Source: Azotobacter paspali
GTDB taxonomy: Bacteria > Pseudomonadota > Gammaproteobacteria > Pseudomonadales > Pseudomonadaceae
Assembly: GCF_042434745.1 (NCBI RefSeq)
Contig: NZ_JBHLSS010000086.1
DNA: 30,740 bases
Strand: one strand, 5' to 3'
Below are positions 22,436 through 30,183 of the stretch, one piece after another. Within the stretch, counting starts at the first letter, position 1. Each line of letters opens with the position of its first letter. A program made the position numbers and the translations under genes. Under the pieces are notes generated by a model. It was not told where the DNA came from, did no database searches, and saw nothing but the letters and a program-made list of their open reading frames with translations.

Positions 22436-22699
22436 TCAGATGCCCATGTTGGCAAGGCTTTGCAGGATATTGCGCAGAGTCACGGCGAGCGCCGGGTGCT
22501 CGGCCTCGAAACGTTCCACGGCCAGGTTGAGGCCATCTACCAGGGTGTCGCTCGGTGCGCCACCGGCGTCACGGGCCAGTTGTAGTTCGATTTCTTGAAT
22601 GAGGGAGGACATCCTGGCGTGCTCATCGGCGCTCACCGACGGATTCTGCGCCAGTTGATCGCGTAGCTCCTGTAAATGTCGCTGCAGATTTTCGGGCAT
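22436..22699 (-). CDS. DUF4404 family small protein
   Basis: An 87-residue protein starting MPENLQRHLQELRDQLAQNP. It is predominantly helical, acidic and likely forms a coiled-coil hairpin (QELRDQL, LIQEIELQL), ending VTLRNILQSLANMGI. This matches the DUF4404 family found in gammaproteobacteria; its role is unknown. ATG 22699 has only a weak AGAGA ribosome site. A perfect ANR/FNR box stands 60 bp upstream with a -10 placed for class II activation, so oxygen-limited induction is likely. It precedes cyaB on the same strand by 165 bp. Confidence 0.8.
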   Translation of the reverse strand: MPENLQRHLQELRDQLAQNPSVSADEHARMSSLIQEIELQLARDAGGAPSDTLVDGLNLAVERFEAEHPALAVTLRNILQSLANMGI

Positions 22700-22731
22700 G
22701 ATAAATCTCTTTATGAAATTTCCTTGTAAAG

Positions 22732-22772
22732 AGAATAGTTCAAGTCGTTAGTGCTTGCTTGATCCTGATCAA
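22732..22772 (-). promoter_or_regulatory. ANR/FNR-type promoter upstream of the DUF4404 gene
   Basis: TTGAT-CCTG-ATCAA (22759-22772) is a perfect match to the ANR/FNR/DNR consensus TTGAT-N4-ATCAA. On the minus strand TATTCT (22737-22732) is a plausible -10; it would put transcription start near 22725 and the box centre at about -41, the class II activation position. The box is palindromic and could also act rightwards, but no -10 fits as well on that side. Confidence 0.65.
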
Positions 22773-23134
22773 CGGGGGAAAGTTTTTGCTATTTTCGTCG
22801 ATATGGAGCTGGCCAATTGGAGCTTCGGCCTCCGGGATGCATGGTTCTTTCCCCCTGATCGGGCAGGCTTTGCGTCGAGCCGGTTTCTTCCCAGTAGCCA
22901 GGCGCTGGGGCCTGGCTTCAGCGCAGCAAAAATAGTGGCGATACGTGACACATGGATGACTGACGTCGCTCCGGCGTCAGCTTGGCCGCTTCGACGTTAT
23001 CCTGATTGCAAGAGCCTGTGACCTAGTATGACTTTGGTTTTATCCACAATCGCGGTTCTGGTGCTGCCTGAATGCATAGCAGACTATATACTCGGCCACC
23101 ATATGAATAATTCTTCGCGGAGGAGGTACCTGCA
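22773..23134. other. non-coding stretch with two strong hairpins before mlaA
   Basis: The 435-bp gap between the divergent DUF4404 gene and mlaA holds no convincing gene. It contains AGCCAGGC-gctggg-GCCTGGCT (22896-22917, perfect 8-bp stem) and CTGACGTCG-ctc-CGGCGTCAG (22960-22980, 9-bp stem with one G-T pair). Neither is followed by a T-run. Further right are a DnaA-box match TTATCCACA (23040-23048) and TATACT (23087-23092), a candidate -10 for mlaA. An 88-codon frame across the region lacks a good start. A small RNA or a structured leader is possible. Confidence 0.45.
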
Positions 23135-23839
23135 ATGCGTGTGATTGCCGCCGACCGGACCAAACGATTGGGCCGTTCACTAATCTGTGCCGGGCTGACC
23201 CTGTTGCCCGTAGTGGCAGCGGTTGCTGAGGAAGACCCCTGGGAAGGGGTCAATAGGGCAATATTCCGTTTCAACGACACCCTGGATACCTATTTTCTGA
23301 AGCCGGTTGCCAAAGGCTATCAGGCGATTACCCCGCAATTTCTCGAGGACGGCGTTCATAACGTCTATCGCAACATCGGCGATGTTGGCAATCTGGCCAA
23401 CGACCTGATGCAGGCTAAGTTCCACGATGCGAGCGTCGACAGCAGCAGGTTTCTGTTCAACAGCACCGTGGGCGTGCTGGGCTTTTTCGACGTAGCCACC
23501 AAAATGGGACTTGATCGTAATGACGAGGACTTCGGGCAAACCCTGGGTGCCTGGGGGGTCTCGAGTGGTCCCTATGTGGTATTGCCGTTTTTCGGGCCGA
23601 GCACGGTGCGTGATGGCGGTGGATTGCTCGTAGACGCCTATACGAAACCCTATCCATACATGGACGACGATATCCGGAGCCGCAACATCATGTTCGGCAT
23701 CGAGGTCGTGGATACGCGTGCTAGTCTGCTGTCGGCGGAAAAGCTCATCACTGGCGATAAATACACCTTCATTCGCAACGCCTACCTGCAGAATCGGGAA
23801 TTCAAGGTGCAGGACGGCAAAGTGGAAGACGACTTCTAA
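23135..23839 (+). CDS. mlaA: MlaA (VacJ) outer-membrane lipid-asymmetry protein
   Basis: A 234-residue MlaA/VacJ protein that extracts mislocalised phospholipids from the outer leaflet of the outer membrane for the Mla retrograde pathway. ATG 23135 follows GGAGGAGG. The signal sequence ends near VVAAVAEED. The family core is clear: DPWEGVNRAIFRFNDTLD, NVYRNIGDVGNLANDLMQ, RFLFNSTVGVLGFFDVATKMGL, EDFGQTLGAWGV and GPYVVLPFFGPSTVRDGGG. There is no cysteine at the predicted cleavage site, so unlike E. coli MlaA it would not be lipidated; Cys18 lies inside the hydrophobic segment. Other mla genes are not in the window. A hairpin follows at 23862-23884. Confidence 0.92.
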   Translation: MRVIAADRTKRLGRSLICAGLTLLPVVAAVAEEDPWEGVNRAIFRFNDTLDTYFLKPVAKGYQAITPQFLEDGVHNVYRNIGDVGNLANDLMQAKFHDASVDSSRFLFNSTVGVLGFFDVATKMGLDRNDEDFGQTLGAWGVSSGPYVVLPFFGPSTVRDGGGLLVDAYTKPYPYMDDDIRSRNIMFGIEVVDTRASLLSAEKLITGDKYTFIRNAYLQNREFKVQDGKVEDDF

Positions 23840-23861
23840 GGCATCTGTCCCGGTGTCCTAC

Positions 23862-23884
23862 ATGCCAGTCTTTCTGGCTGGCAT
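23862..23884 (+). terminator. hairpin after mlaA
   Basis: ATGCCAG and CTGGCAT form a perfect 7-bp stem with a 9-base loop, 23 bases after the mlaA stop. It is followed by TCCCCCTG instead of a T-run, so termination would be weak. Confidence 0.4.
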
Positions 23885-23945
23885 TCCCCCTGTCGTGGTT
23901 CCTGCCTTCGGGTGCCGAACAGAGTGCGGCGGTCGTGCCTTTATA

Positions 23946-25009
23946 GGCACCCCTAAAAACCCTCGCGTCCCGAGGGTAAATTCGACGGTTTGTTGATCCC
24001 CCGGAGCTTGCCGATGTTCAGTCTGTTTGCCGACCAGGAACGTGAAGCCAAGCTCGATAGCCTGGGCGACCCACTGGCTCTACTGGACAAGCATGTGGAC
24101 TTTGCCGCCCTGGCAGTCGAGATCGACGCAGAGCGCCTCGCCCCAGCCGCGCCAAGGGCGCTCGGCCGCCTTATCCGACAGAGCTGATGACGCGCCTGCT
24201 GGTGCTTTAGCAGTTGTTCAACCTGTCCGACGAGCAAATGGAGTTCCAACTGCTCGAGCGCATGAGTTTCCAGCGTTTTGCCGGGTTGAAAACGCCGGCC
24301 GGGTGCCGGATCGCAACACGATCTGGGTCTTTGGCGAGCGCCTGGTACAGGCCCACGTCGAGCATCGGATCTTTGCCGAGGTGCAGCGCCAGTTGCAGGA
24401 GCACGGCTTGCGGGCTCGCGAGGGGCAGATCATCGATGCCAGCATTATCCGGGCACCGATCCAGCACGACACGGCCGATGAGCAGGCCATGGTGAAAGAG
24501 TGGGCCGTACCGGTCGAATGGTCGCCCGCCAAGCGCCGGCAAAAGGATGTCGAGGCGCGCGGGACGAATAAACACGGCAAGTCGTACTTCGCTACAAGCT
24601 GTCCAGACCCCGGAAGCGCTGGCTCCACCTGATCGGCTGGAGGCCGTCCATCCAGCGCAAGGGCCAGGCCGGCAAGCCGATCGGTGAACGGGACAAGGCA
24701 CGAAACAAACGCATAGCCAGTCCCCGAGCCCGGGTCGAACAGGTCTTTGCCAGCCTGGCCCGGATGGGCGGCAAGGCCGTGCGCGGCATCGGCCTGGCCC
24801 GGGCTGAGTCTGGTCTGACGCTCAAATCGGCGGTGTACAACCTGAAACGGATGAGCAGCCTGCTGGAAATGGCCTGATCCAGGCCTCTGGCCGGGCTGCC
24901 TCGGGCCGCTTTACCGTGTGAGTGCGCCCGGCCTGACGAATAGCTCTGCTGCAAGCACGAGTGTATTTCATCGCTCAGCGTGATTCGGATGGCGGTTTTT
25001 AGAGGTGCC
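23946..25009 (+). mobile_element. decayed IS5-family insertion sequence with both terminal repeats
   Basis: The left end GGCACCCCTAAAAACC (23946-23961) and the reverse complement of the right end (24994-25009, GGCACCTCTAAAAACC) match at 15 of 16 positions. TATA flanks both ends (23942-23945 and 25011-25014, the latter after one extra C), a possible target duplication. The element is about 1.06 kb, shorter than intact relatives because of an internal deletion in the transposase. It separates mlaA from rssB. Inside the left end, ACCCTCG-cgtcc-CGAGGGT is a hairpin with a T-run on the minus strand, which could block transcription entering the element from outside. Confidence 0.75.
24014..24877 (+). 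pseudogene. IS5-family transposase, inactivated
   Basis: Transposase segments recognisable as IS5-type are spread over all three frames. MFSLFADQEREAKLDSLGDP starts at 24014; after a shift near 24141 the next frame reads RPPYPTELMTRLLVL, an in-frame TAG (about 24208), then QLFNLSDEQMEFQLLERMSF; a second shift near 24295 gives VPDRNTIWVFGERLVQAHVE through GQIIDASIIRAPIQH (the first catalytic Asp region); a third near 24593 gives YKLS. Then the middle part, including the second catalytic Asp, is deleted, and the frame resumes in WRPSIQRKG and continues through RARVEQVFASLARMGG to TGA at 24877. At least three frameshifts, one stop and one deletion make it non-functional. Confidence 0.85.
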
Positions 25010-25178
25010 CTATAGCGACACATCATGCATTTTGCGCTCGTAAATATGGTTACCAGCGCATGCTTGAATCACCAGGCAGATGGGAGTACCGTCTGCGCCG
25101 TGATGCGAACTCACCATTAGTGCTTTGGCCAGGGGCAGGCTGTATATCCTCTCCCTGCGCAGTCAGCCCGGATACCTC

Positions 25179-26363
25179 ATGCACAATTCCAGTGCCAAGC
25201 TGCTGATAATTGATGACGACGAAGTCGTCCGTGCCAGCCTTGCGGCCTACCTGGAGGACAGCGGTTTCCAGGTGTTGCAGGCAGGTAACGCCCTGCTAGG
25301 GCTCGAGGTCTTCGAGAACGAAGAGCCTGACTTGGTCATCTGCGACCTGCGCATGCCGCAGATCGATGGTCTGGAGCTGATCCGGCGGATGAGCGCGCAG
25401 CAGGGCGAAACCCCTGTCATCGTCATGTCCGGTGCGGGAGTTATGAGCGATGTAGTCGAGGCGCTGCGCCTTGGTGCGGCCGACTACCTGATCAAGCCGC
25501 TGGAAGACCTTGCCGTGCTCGAGCATTCGGTGCGTCGGGCACTGGACCGAGCGCGTCTGCGTGTGGAGAACCGCCGCTATCGGGAAAAGCTGGAGGTTGC
25601 CAACCGGGAGTTGCAGGCCAGCCTGAGCCTCTTGCAAGAGGACCAGAATGCCGGGCGCCAAGTGCAGTTGAACATGCTGCCGGAAACGCCTTGGGAAGTG
25701 GATGGATTGTGTTTCGCCCACAAGATCATCCCTTCCCTCTACTTGTCGGGCGATTTCGTCGATTATTTTCGGATCGATGAGCGCCGCTTGGGCTTCTACT
25801 TGGCCGATGTCTCCGGCCATGGCGCTTCTTCCGCATTCGTCACCGTGCTGCTCAAGTTCATGACCACGCGTCTGCTGTATGAGTTTCGGCGCAATGGTGC
25901 TTTTCCCGACTTCAAGCCCTCCGATGTGCTTGCTCACATCAACCGCGGCTTGATCAATTGCAAGCTGGGCAAGCATGTGACCATGCTTGGTGGCCTGATC
26001 GACTTGGCTGCCGATCGGCTAACCTACTGTGTAGGGGGGCATCTGCCGTTGCCAGTGTTTTATAGCGATGGCGAAGCTTCCTACCTGAAGGGGAGCGGCC
26101 TGCCGGTCGGCCTGTTTCAAGATGCCCACTACGAAAATTACGAGTTGCAGTTGCCAGCATCCTTCAGCCTGACCTTGGTATCGGATGGGGTACTGGATCT
26201 TTTGCCGGGGGAGACGCTCAAAGAGAGAGAGGCCGTCCTGCCGGACCGCGTGAGGGCTGCAGGAGGTACTCTGGATGGATTGCGCCAGGTATTGGGATTG
26301 GCCCAGTTGGGCGAAATGCCGGATGATATCGCCTTGCTGGTGTTGAACAGGAACCTTGCATGA
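25179..26363 (+). CDS. rssB: response regulator with PP2C-type phosphatase domain (RssB-like)
   Basis: A 394-residue protein with an N-terminal receiver domain (about 1-125: acidic pocket Asp12-Asp13, phosphoacceptor Asp56 in CDLRMP, Lys106 in LIKP), a coiled-coil linker (about 130-160) and a C-terminal SpoIIE/PP2C phosphatase domain (about 175-392: GDFVDYF with Asp192, ADVSGHGASS with Asp210, SDGVLDL and DDIALLVL). The phosphatase domain is catalytically complete, unlike in E. coli RssB. In pseudomonads this protein and the next gene form a partner-switching pair linked to RpoS control; the role here is inferred from that. ATG 25179 is used although its ribosome site is weak. Its stop overlaps the next start (ATGA). 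Confidence 0.88.
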   Translation: MHNSSAKLLIIDDDEVVRASLAAYLEDSGFQVLQAGNALLGLEVFENEEPDLVICDLRMPQIDGLELIRRMSAQQGETPVIVMSGAGVMSDVVEALRLGAADYLIKPLEDLAVLEHSVRRALDRARLRVENRRYREKLEVANRELQASLSLLQEDQNAGRQVQLNMLPETPWEVDGLCFAHKIIPSLYLSGDFVDYFRIDERRLGFYLADVSGHGASSAFVTVLLKFMTTRLLYEFRRNGAFPDFKPSDVLAHINRGLINCKLGKHVTMLGGLIDLAADRLTYCVGGHLPLPVFYSDGEASYLKGSGLPVGLFQDAHYENYELQLPASFSLTLVSDGVLDLLPGETLKEREAVLPDRVRAAGGTLDGLRQVLGLAQLGEMPDDIALLVLNRNLA

Positions 26364-26842
26364 GTATTGGGAAAATCCAGTTCGCCGAGCAAAGCGGCAC
26401 CTTCGTCCTCAAGTTCGTCGGAGAAATCCGGCTGACCTTGTGTTCGGCTCTGGATGACACTATCGAGCGGATCTTCGCTGCCCTCAACTTTTCCGCTATT
26501 GTCATCGACCTGACCGAAACTCAGAGCATCGACAGTACTACTTTGGGGCTTCTGGCCAAGCTTTCGATTCTCTCCCGGCAAAAGGTCGGCATGTTGCCGA
26601 CAGTGGTGACCACCCATCCGGACATCACCCGCCTGCTGCAGTCGATGGGCTTCGATCAGGTATTTAACATCGTCGATCGCCCGGTTCCCTGTCCCGAATG
26701 TCTTTCCGAGCTACCTTCCCAGGACCAGTCGGAAGAGGTGGTCAAGGCTAAGGTGCTGGAAGCGCACCGCATTCTCATGGGGCTGAACGAGTCCAACCGG
26801 GAGGCTTTCCACGATCTAGTCAGCGCTCTCGAGCGCCAGTAA
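26360..26842 (+). CDS. rssC: STAS-domain anti-sigma factor antagonist (RssC-like)
   Basis: A 160-residue protein with an N-terminal STAS domain (about 1-105) and a short helical tail. The phosphorylatable-serine loop is SIDSTTLGLL, with Ser59 the likely site. It is translated from an ATG overlapping the rssB stop, so both are made together. The upstream protein's PP2C domain would dephosphorylate Ser59 and allow binding to an anti-sigma partner kinase, which is not in this window. The C-terminal extension (PCPECLSELPSQDQSEEVV) has a CxxC pair that short STAS proteins lack; whether it binds metal is unknown. Confidence 0.85.
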   Translation: MSIGKIQFAEQSGTFVLKFVGEIRLTLCSALDDTIERIFAALNFSAIVIDLTETQSIDSTTLGLLAKLSILSRQKVGMLPTVVTTHPDITRLLQSMGFDQVFNIVDRPVPCPECLSELPSQDQSEEVVKAKVLEAHRILMGLNESNREAFHDLVSALERQ

Positions 26843-26889
26843 CTGAAGTCCGGGGCGGAGCGGTCCTCGGGGACGTCCCGCCTCCTGCA

Positions 26890-27816
26890 TCAGATCTTCT
26901 CGCTCAGCAGTGCCTCCAGCTTGATCTGGTCATGGGCGAACAGACGGATACCCTCGGCCAGCTTTTCCGTAGCCATGGCATCTTCATTGAGAGCCCAACG
27001 GAAAGTTGGCTCATCCAGCGTCTGACGGGGTTCCCCGCTACTGCCGGGAGCCAGTTTGCGCTCCAGGGAACCCTGTTCTCCGGCCAATTGCTGTAGCAGT
27101 TCGGGGCTGATGGTCAGGCGATCACAGCCGGCCAGTTGTTCGATCTGCCCCAGGTTGCGGAAGCTCGCGCCCATCACCACAGTGTCATAGCCATTGGCTT
27201 TGTAATAGTTGTAGATGCGCGTGACCGACTGTACGCCAGGGTCTTCCACGTTGGCGAAATCGCGTCCCTCGGCCTTCTTGTACCAGTCGTAGATGCGTCC
27301 GACGAAAGGAGAAATCAGGAACACCCCCGCATCGGCACAGGCTGCGGCCTGGGCGAAAGAGAACAGCAAAGTCAGGTTGGTCTGGATACCGGCCTTCTCC
27401 AGGCGTTCCGCCGCGCGGATACCTTCCCAGGTGGCGGCGATCTTGATCAGTACGCGCTCGCGGGTGATGCCGGCCTGCTCGTAGAGGCCAATCAGGCGCT
27501 CGGCCCGACCGATGGTGGCCTGACTGTCGAAGGACAGGCGAGCGTCCACCTCGGTGGAGATGCGCCCTGGAATGACCCCAAGAATTTCCTGGCCCACGGC
27601 GACGGCGAAGCGATCGCAGGCCAATCCTAGGTCGCCGCTGCCGCCTGTTATCGCATGCTCTAGAAGTTCGGCGTAGCGGGGTAAGCTAGCGGCCTTGAGC
27701 AGCAGCGAGGGGTTGGTGGTGGCATCGACTGGCTGCAGGCGGGTGATGGCATCTAGATCGCCGGTATCGGCGACTACCGTGGTGTATTGCTTGAGTTGCT
27801 CCAGCTTGGATGTCAT
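26890..27816 (-). CDS. tal: transaldolase
   Basis: A 308-residue class I transaldolase of the TalB type for the non-oxidative pentose phosphate pathway. The Schiff-base lysine is Lys125 in VLIKIAATWEG; Asp17 (VVADTGD) and DATTNPSLLLKAA at the start, STEVDARLSFD, TNLTLLFSFAQA and ISPFVGRIYDWYK are all present. Length fits the family (about 310-317). ATG 27816 follows AAAGGAC. It lies 142 bp downstream of dusA on the same strand and is convergent with rssC. Confidence 0.95.
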   Translation of the reverse strand: MTSKLEQLKQYTTVVADTGDLDAITRLQPVDATTNPSLLLKAASLPRYAELLEHAITGGSGDLGLACDRFAVAVGQEILGVIPGRISTEVDARLSFDSQATIGRAERLIGLYEQAGITRERVLIKIAATWEGIRAAERLEKAGIQTNLTLLFSFAQAAACADAGVFLISPFVGRIYDWYKKAEGRDFANVEDPGVQSVTRIYNYYKANGYDTVVMGASFRNLGQIEQLAGCDRLTISPELLQQLAGEQGSLERKLAPGSSGEPRQTLDEPTFRWALNEDAMATEKLAEGIRLFAHDQIKLEALLSEKI

Positions 27817-27958
27817 GAGCTCTGTCCTTTTTGCAATTGCCTGACCTTACCCGAGCAGCGGGGTGCACTCAACAGGCAACTCGGGGGCTTGTTCAGAAAA
27901 CCGTGGAGCGGCCAGCGCTTCGATACCTGGCACGGCACAATGTTCCCTAAGCGACTCC

Positions 27959-28963
27959 TCAGCGTCCTTCGAGCAGCGTCACCGCTCGGTCGAACAACGC
28001 CAGCGGATCGTCGGCCTTGTGAATGTCCACCGACAGCAACTGGCGGAAGCGGCGTGCCCCGGGAAAGCCCTGTGCCAGGCCCAGCACATGGCGGGTGATA
28101 TGGTGCAGGGCACCGCCTTCGTTCAGATATTGCTGGATGTAGGGGCGAAGACGCTTCAGGGCCTCGTGCCTACTGAGCGCTGGCAGAGGGCTGTCGAACA
28201 GCTCGCGGTCGACCTGGGCGAGCAGATAGGGATTTTGATAAGCTTCGCGACCGATCATCACTCCGTCGAAGGAGCGCAGGTGCAGGCGACATTCTTCCAG
28301 GGTTTTGATTCCGCCATTCAAGACGATTTCCAGATCGGGAAAGTCCTGCTTGATCTGCGCGACTATCTCATAGCGCAGTGGCGGGATCTCGCGGTTCTCC
28401 TTGGGCGATAGCCCGGCGAGAATGGCGATGCGGGCGTGTACGATGAAGCTCCGGCAACCGGCTTCGCATACCTGACCGACGAAGTCGCGGAGTTCGCCAT
28501 AAGAGTCCCGACCATCGATACCAATGCGATGTTTTACCGTGACCGGAATGGTCACCGCATCGCGCATCGCTTTCACGCAATCGGCCACCCGTGCCGGATC
28601 ACCCATCAGGCAGGCTCCGATCAGGTTGTTCTGCACACGGTCGCTCGGACAGCCGACATTCAGGTTGATCTCATCGTAGCCGGCCTCCTCGGCCAGCCTC
28701 CCACAAGCTGCCAATTCGCCAGGAACACTGCCACCCAGTTGCAGGGCGAGGGGATGCTCCATCCGCTCATGGCGCAGAAAACGCCGGGCATCACCATGCA
28801 GCAGCGCGCCAGTGGTAACCATCTCGGTATAAAGGAGGGCATGAAACGACAACTGCCTGAGAAAGAAGCGGCAATGTCGATCGGTCCAATCGAGCATCGG
28901 CGCCACGCAAAACCTCCTAGATAGCGGAGCTGCTGGGCTAGCTGTATCTCCAGCTCGTTTCAT
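27959..28963 (-). CDS. dusA: tRNA-dihydrouridine synthase A
   Basis: A 334-residue FMN enzyme reducing uridines 20 and 20a of tRNA. The TIM-barrel core starts with VAPMLDWTDRHCRFF (20-34); NVGCPSDRVQ holds the catalytic Cys105; HxRIGID and NGGI motifs follow. ATG 28963 has GAGGAAG upstream. The first about 19 residues (MKRAGDTASPAAPLSRRFC) vary among homologues and lie where dusA-specific integrases insert, so part may be element-derived. An internal AGGAGG six bases before the GTG codon of Val20 (28906) could give an alternative start. The downstream gene is tal. Confidence 0.93.
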   Translation of the reverse strand: MKRAGDTASPAAPLSRRFCVAPMLDWTDRHCRFFLRQLSFHALLYTEMVTTGALLHGDARRFLRHERMEHPLALQLGGSVPGELAACGRLAEEAGYDEINLNVGCPSDRVQNNLIGACLMGDPARVADCVKAMRDAVTIPVTVKHRIGIDGRDSYGELRDFVGQVCEAGCRSFIVHARIAILAGLSPKENREIPPLRYEIVAQIKQDFPDLEIVLNGGIKTLEECRLHLRSFDGVMIGREAYQNPYLLAQVDRELFDSPLPALSRHEALKRLRPYIQQYLNEGGALHHITRHVLGLAQGFPGARRFRQLLSVDIHKADDPLALFDRAVTLLEGR

Positions 28964-29027
28964 GGTCTTTGCGCTTCCTCTGATTCGATCTTGTTTCCAC
29001 CCGTTTTTGCTTATTTCCGAAATCCCC

Positions 29028-29065
29028 TTGCTACAATGTAGCAAGACAGGTCGGCGATGTAGCAA
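29028..29065 (+). repeat. three TGTAGCAA half-sites immediately before the integrase gene
   Basis: TTGCTACA-A-TGTAGCAA (29028-29044) is a perfect inverted repeat, and a third TGTAGCAA stands at 29058-29065, exactly 21 bp (two helical turns) from the preceding same-strand copy. The third copy ends five bases before the ATG. They may be integrase arm sites, an excisionase site or an operator controlling the integrase. Confidence 0.65.
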
Positions 29066-29069
29066 AACC

Positions 29070-30161
29070 ATGGGAACCATTACAGCCCGCAAGCGCAAGG
29101 ATGGGTCATCCGCGTATACCGCGCAGATCCGCATCATGCAAAAGGGCGTCACAGTCTACCAAGAAAGCCAAACCTTCGATCGGAAGAGCACGGCGCAAGC
29201 ATGGATCAAGAAGCGGGAAACCGAACTGGCGGAGCCTGGCGCCATTGCTAAAGCAAAGCGCAATGGTGTGACGATCAAGGAGATGATCGATCGATACCTC
29301 GACGAGTACGAAAAGATCAGGCCGCTTGGAAAGACGAAACGCGCAACGCTCAAGGCGATCAGCGAATCGTGGCTTGGAGATGTAGAGGACCAGGCGATTA
29401 CCAGCCAGGTTCTTGTCGAGTACGCAAACGGCAGGGTGCACACTGATGGCGTTCAAGCGCAGACCGTTGGTAACGACCTCTCGCACCTGGGGGCTGTTCT
29501 CGCTGTAGCAAGGCCGGCCTGGGGGTATGAAATCGATCCGATGGCAATGCCGGATGCACGGCGTGTTTTGCGAAAGATGGGGGCCGTTTCTCGCAGCAGG
29601 GAAAGGGATCGCCGGCCGACGCATGATGAGCTTGATTCTATCCTGGCTCACTATGTCGAAATGCGCGCACGTCGCAAGCAGCAGATCGACATGGTAAAGG
29701 TGACGGGGTTCGCCTTGTTCTCAACGCGCCGCCAGGATGAGATCACCCGTATCCGCTGGGAAGACCTGGACGAGCGCCGCCAGGCCGTTCTGGTCCGTGA
29801 CATGAAGAACCCTGGGCAGAAGATCGGTAACGACGTGTGGTGTCATCTTCCTGACGAGGCCTGGGCAATTCTCCATTCGATGCCAAGGATCGCTCCGGAG
29901 ATTTTCCCCTACAACGCCAAGTCCGTGTCAGCATCCTTCACGCGCGCCTGCCTTTTCCTTGGCATCGAGGACTTGCACTTTCATGACCTTCGCCATGATG
30001 GAATCAGTCGGCTTTTTGAAATTGGTTGGGATATCCCGCGCGTAGCCAGTGTATCTGGCCACCGGGACTGGAACTCGATGCGGCGCTATACGCACCTGAA
30101 GGGAAATGGCGATCCCTACAAGGGTTGGCCATGGCTGGAGCGGATAATAGCGGGCTCCTGA
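29070..30161 (+). CDS. int: site-specific tyrosine recombinase (dusA-type integrase)
   Basis: A 363-residue phage-type integrase. ATG 29070 (MGTITARKRKDGSSAYTAQI) is chosen over an upstream ATG at 28962 because the extension is atypical and crosses the repeat cluster and the dusA junction; no strong Shine-Dalgarno is seen. The N-terminal arm-binding domain (about 1-60) is followed by a core-binding SAM-like domain (about 68-170) and the catalytic domain: Arg221 (STRRQDEITRIRWED), His305 and Arg308 (FHDLRH), His331 (SGHRDW) and the nucleophile Tyr340 (RRYTHL). All catalytic positions are intact, so it should be active. The position beside dusA matches the integrase family that targets this gene. 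Confidence 0.92.
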   Translation: MGTITARKRKDGSSAYTAQIRIMQKGVTVYQESQTFDRKSTAQAWIKKRETELAEPGAIAKAKRNGVTIKEMIDRYLDEYEKIRPLGKTKRATLKAISESWLGDVEDQAITSQVLVEYANGRVHTDGVQAQTVGNDLSHLGAVLAVARPAWGYEIDPMAMPDARRVLRKMGAVSRSRERDRRPTHDELDSILAHYVEMRARRKQQIDMVKVTGFALFSTRRQDEITRIRWEDLDERRQAVLVRDMKNPGQKIGNDVWCHLPDEAWAILHSMPRIAPEIFPYNAKSVSASFTRACLFLGIEDLHFHDLRHDGISRLFEIGWDIPRVASVSGHRDWNSMRRYTHLKGNGDPYKGWPWLERIIAGS

Positions 30162-30180
30162 GGCGGAGCCCGGTGGGTTT
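30151..30180 (+). terminator. intrinsic terminator of the integrase gene
   Basis: CGGGCTCC-tgaggc-GGAGCCCG (30151-30172) is a perfect 8-bp stem whose loop contains the integrase stop codon. It is followed by GTGGGTTTTCTT. This is the clearest intrinsic terminator in the window and separates the integrase from the convergent PrtN-like gene. Confidence 0.75.
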
Positions 30181-30183
30181 TCT

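Noticed and set aside
22755..23021. 88-codon frame in the gap before mlaA
   Set aside because: Begins with TTG inside the ANR box, has no ribosome site and no recognisable motif; the region is better explained by hairpins and regulatory sites.
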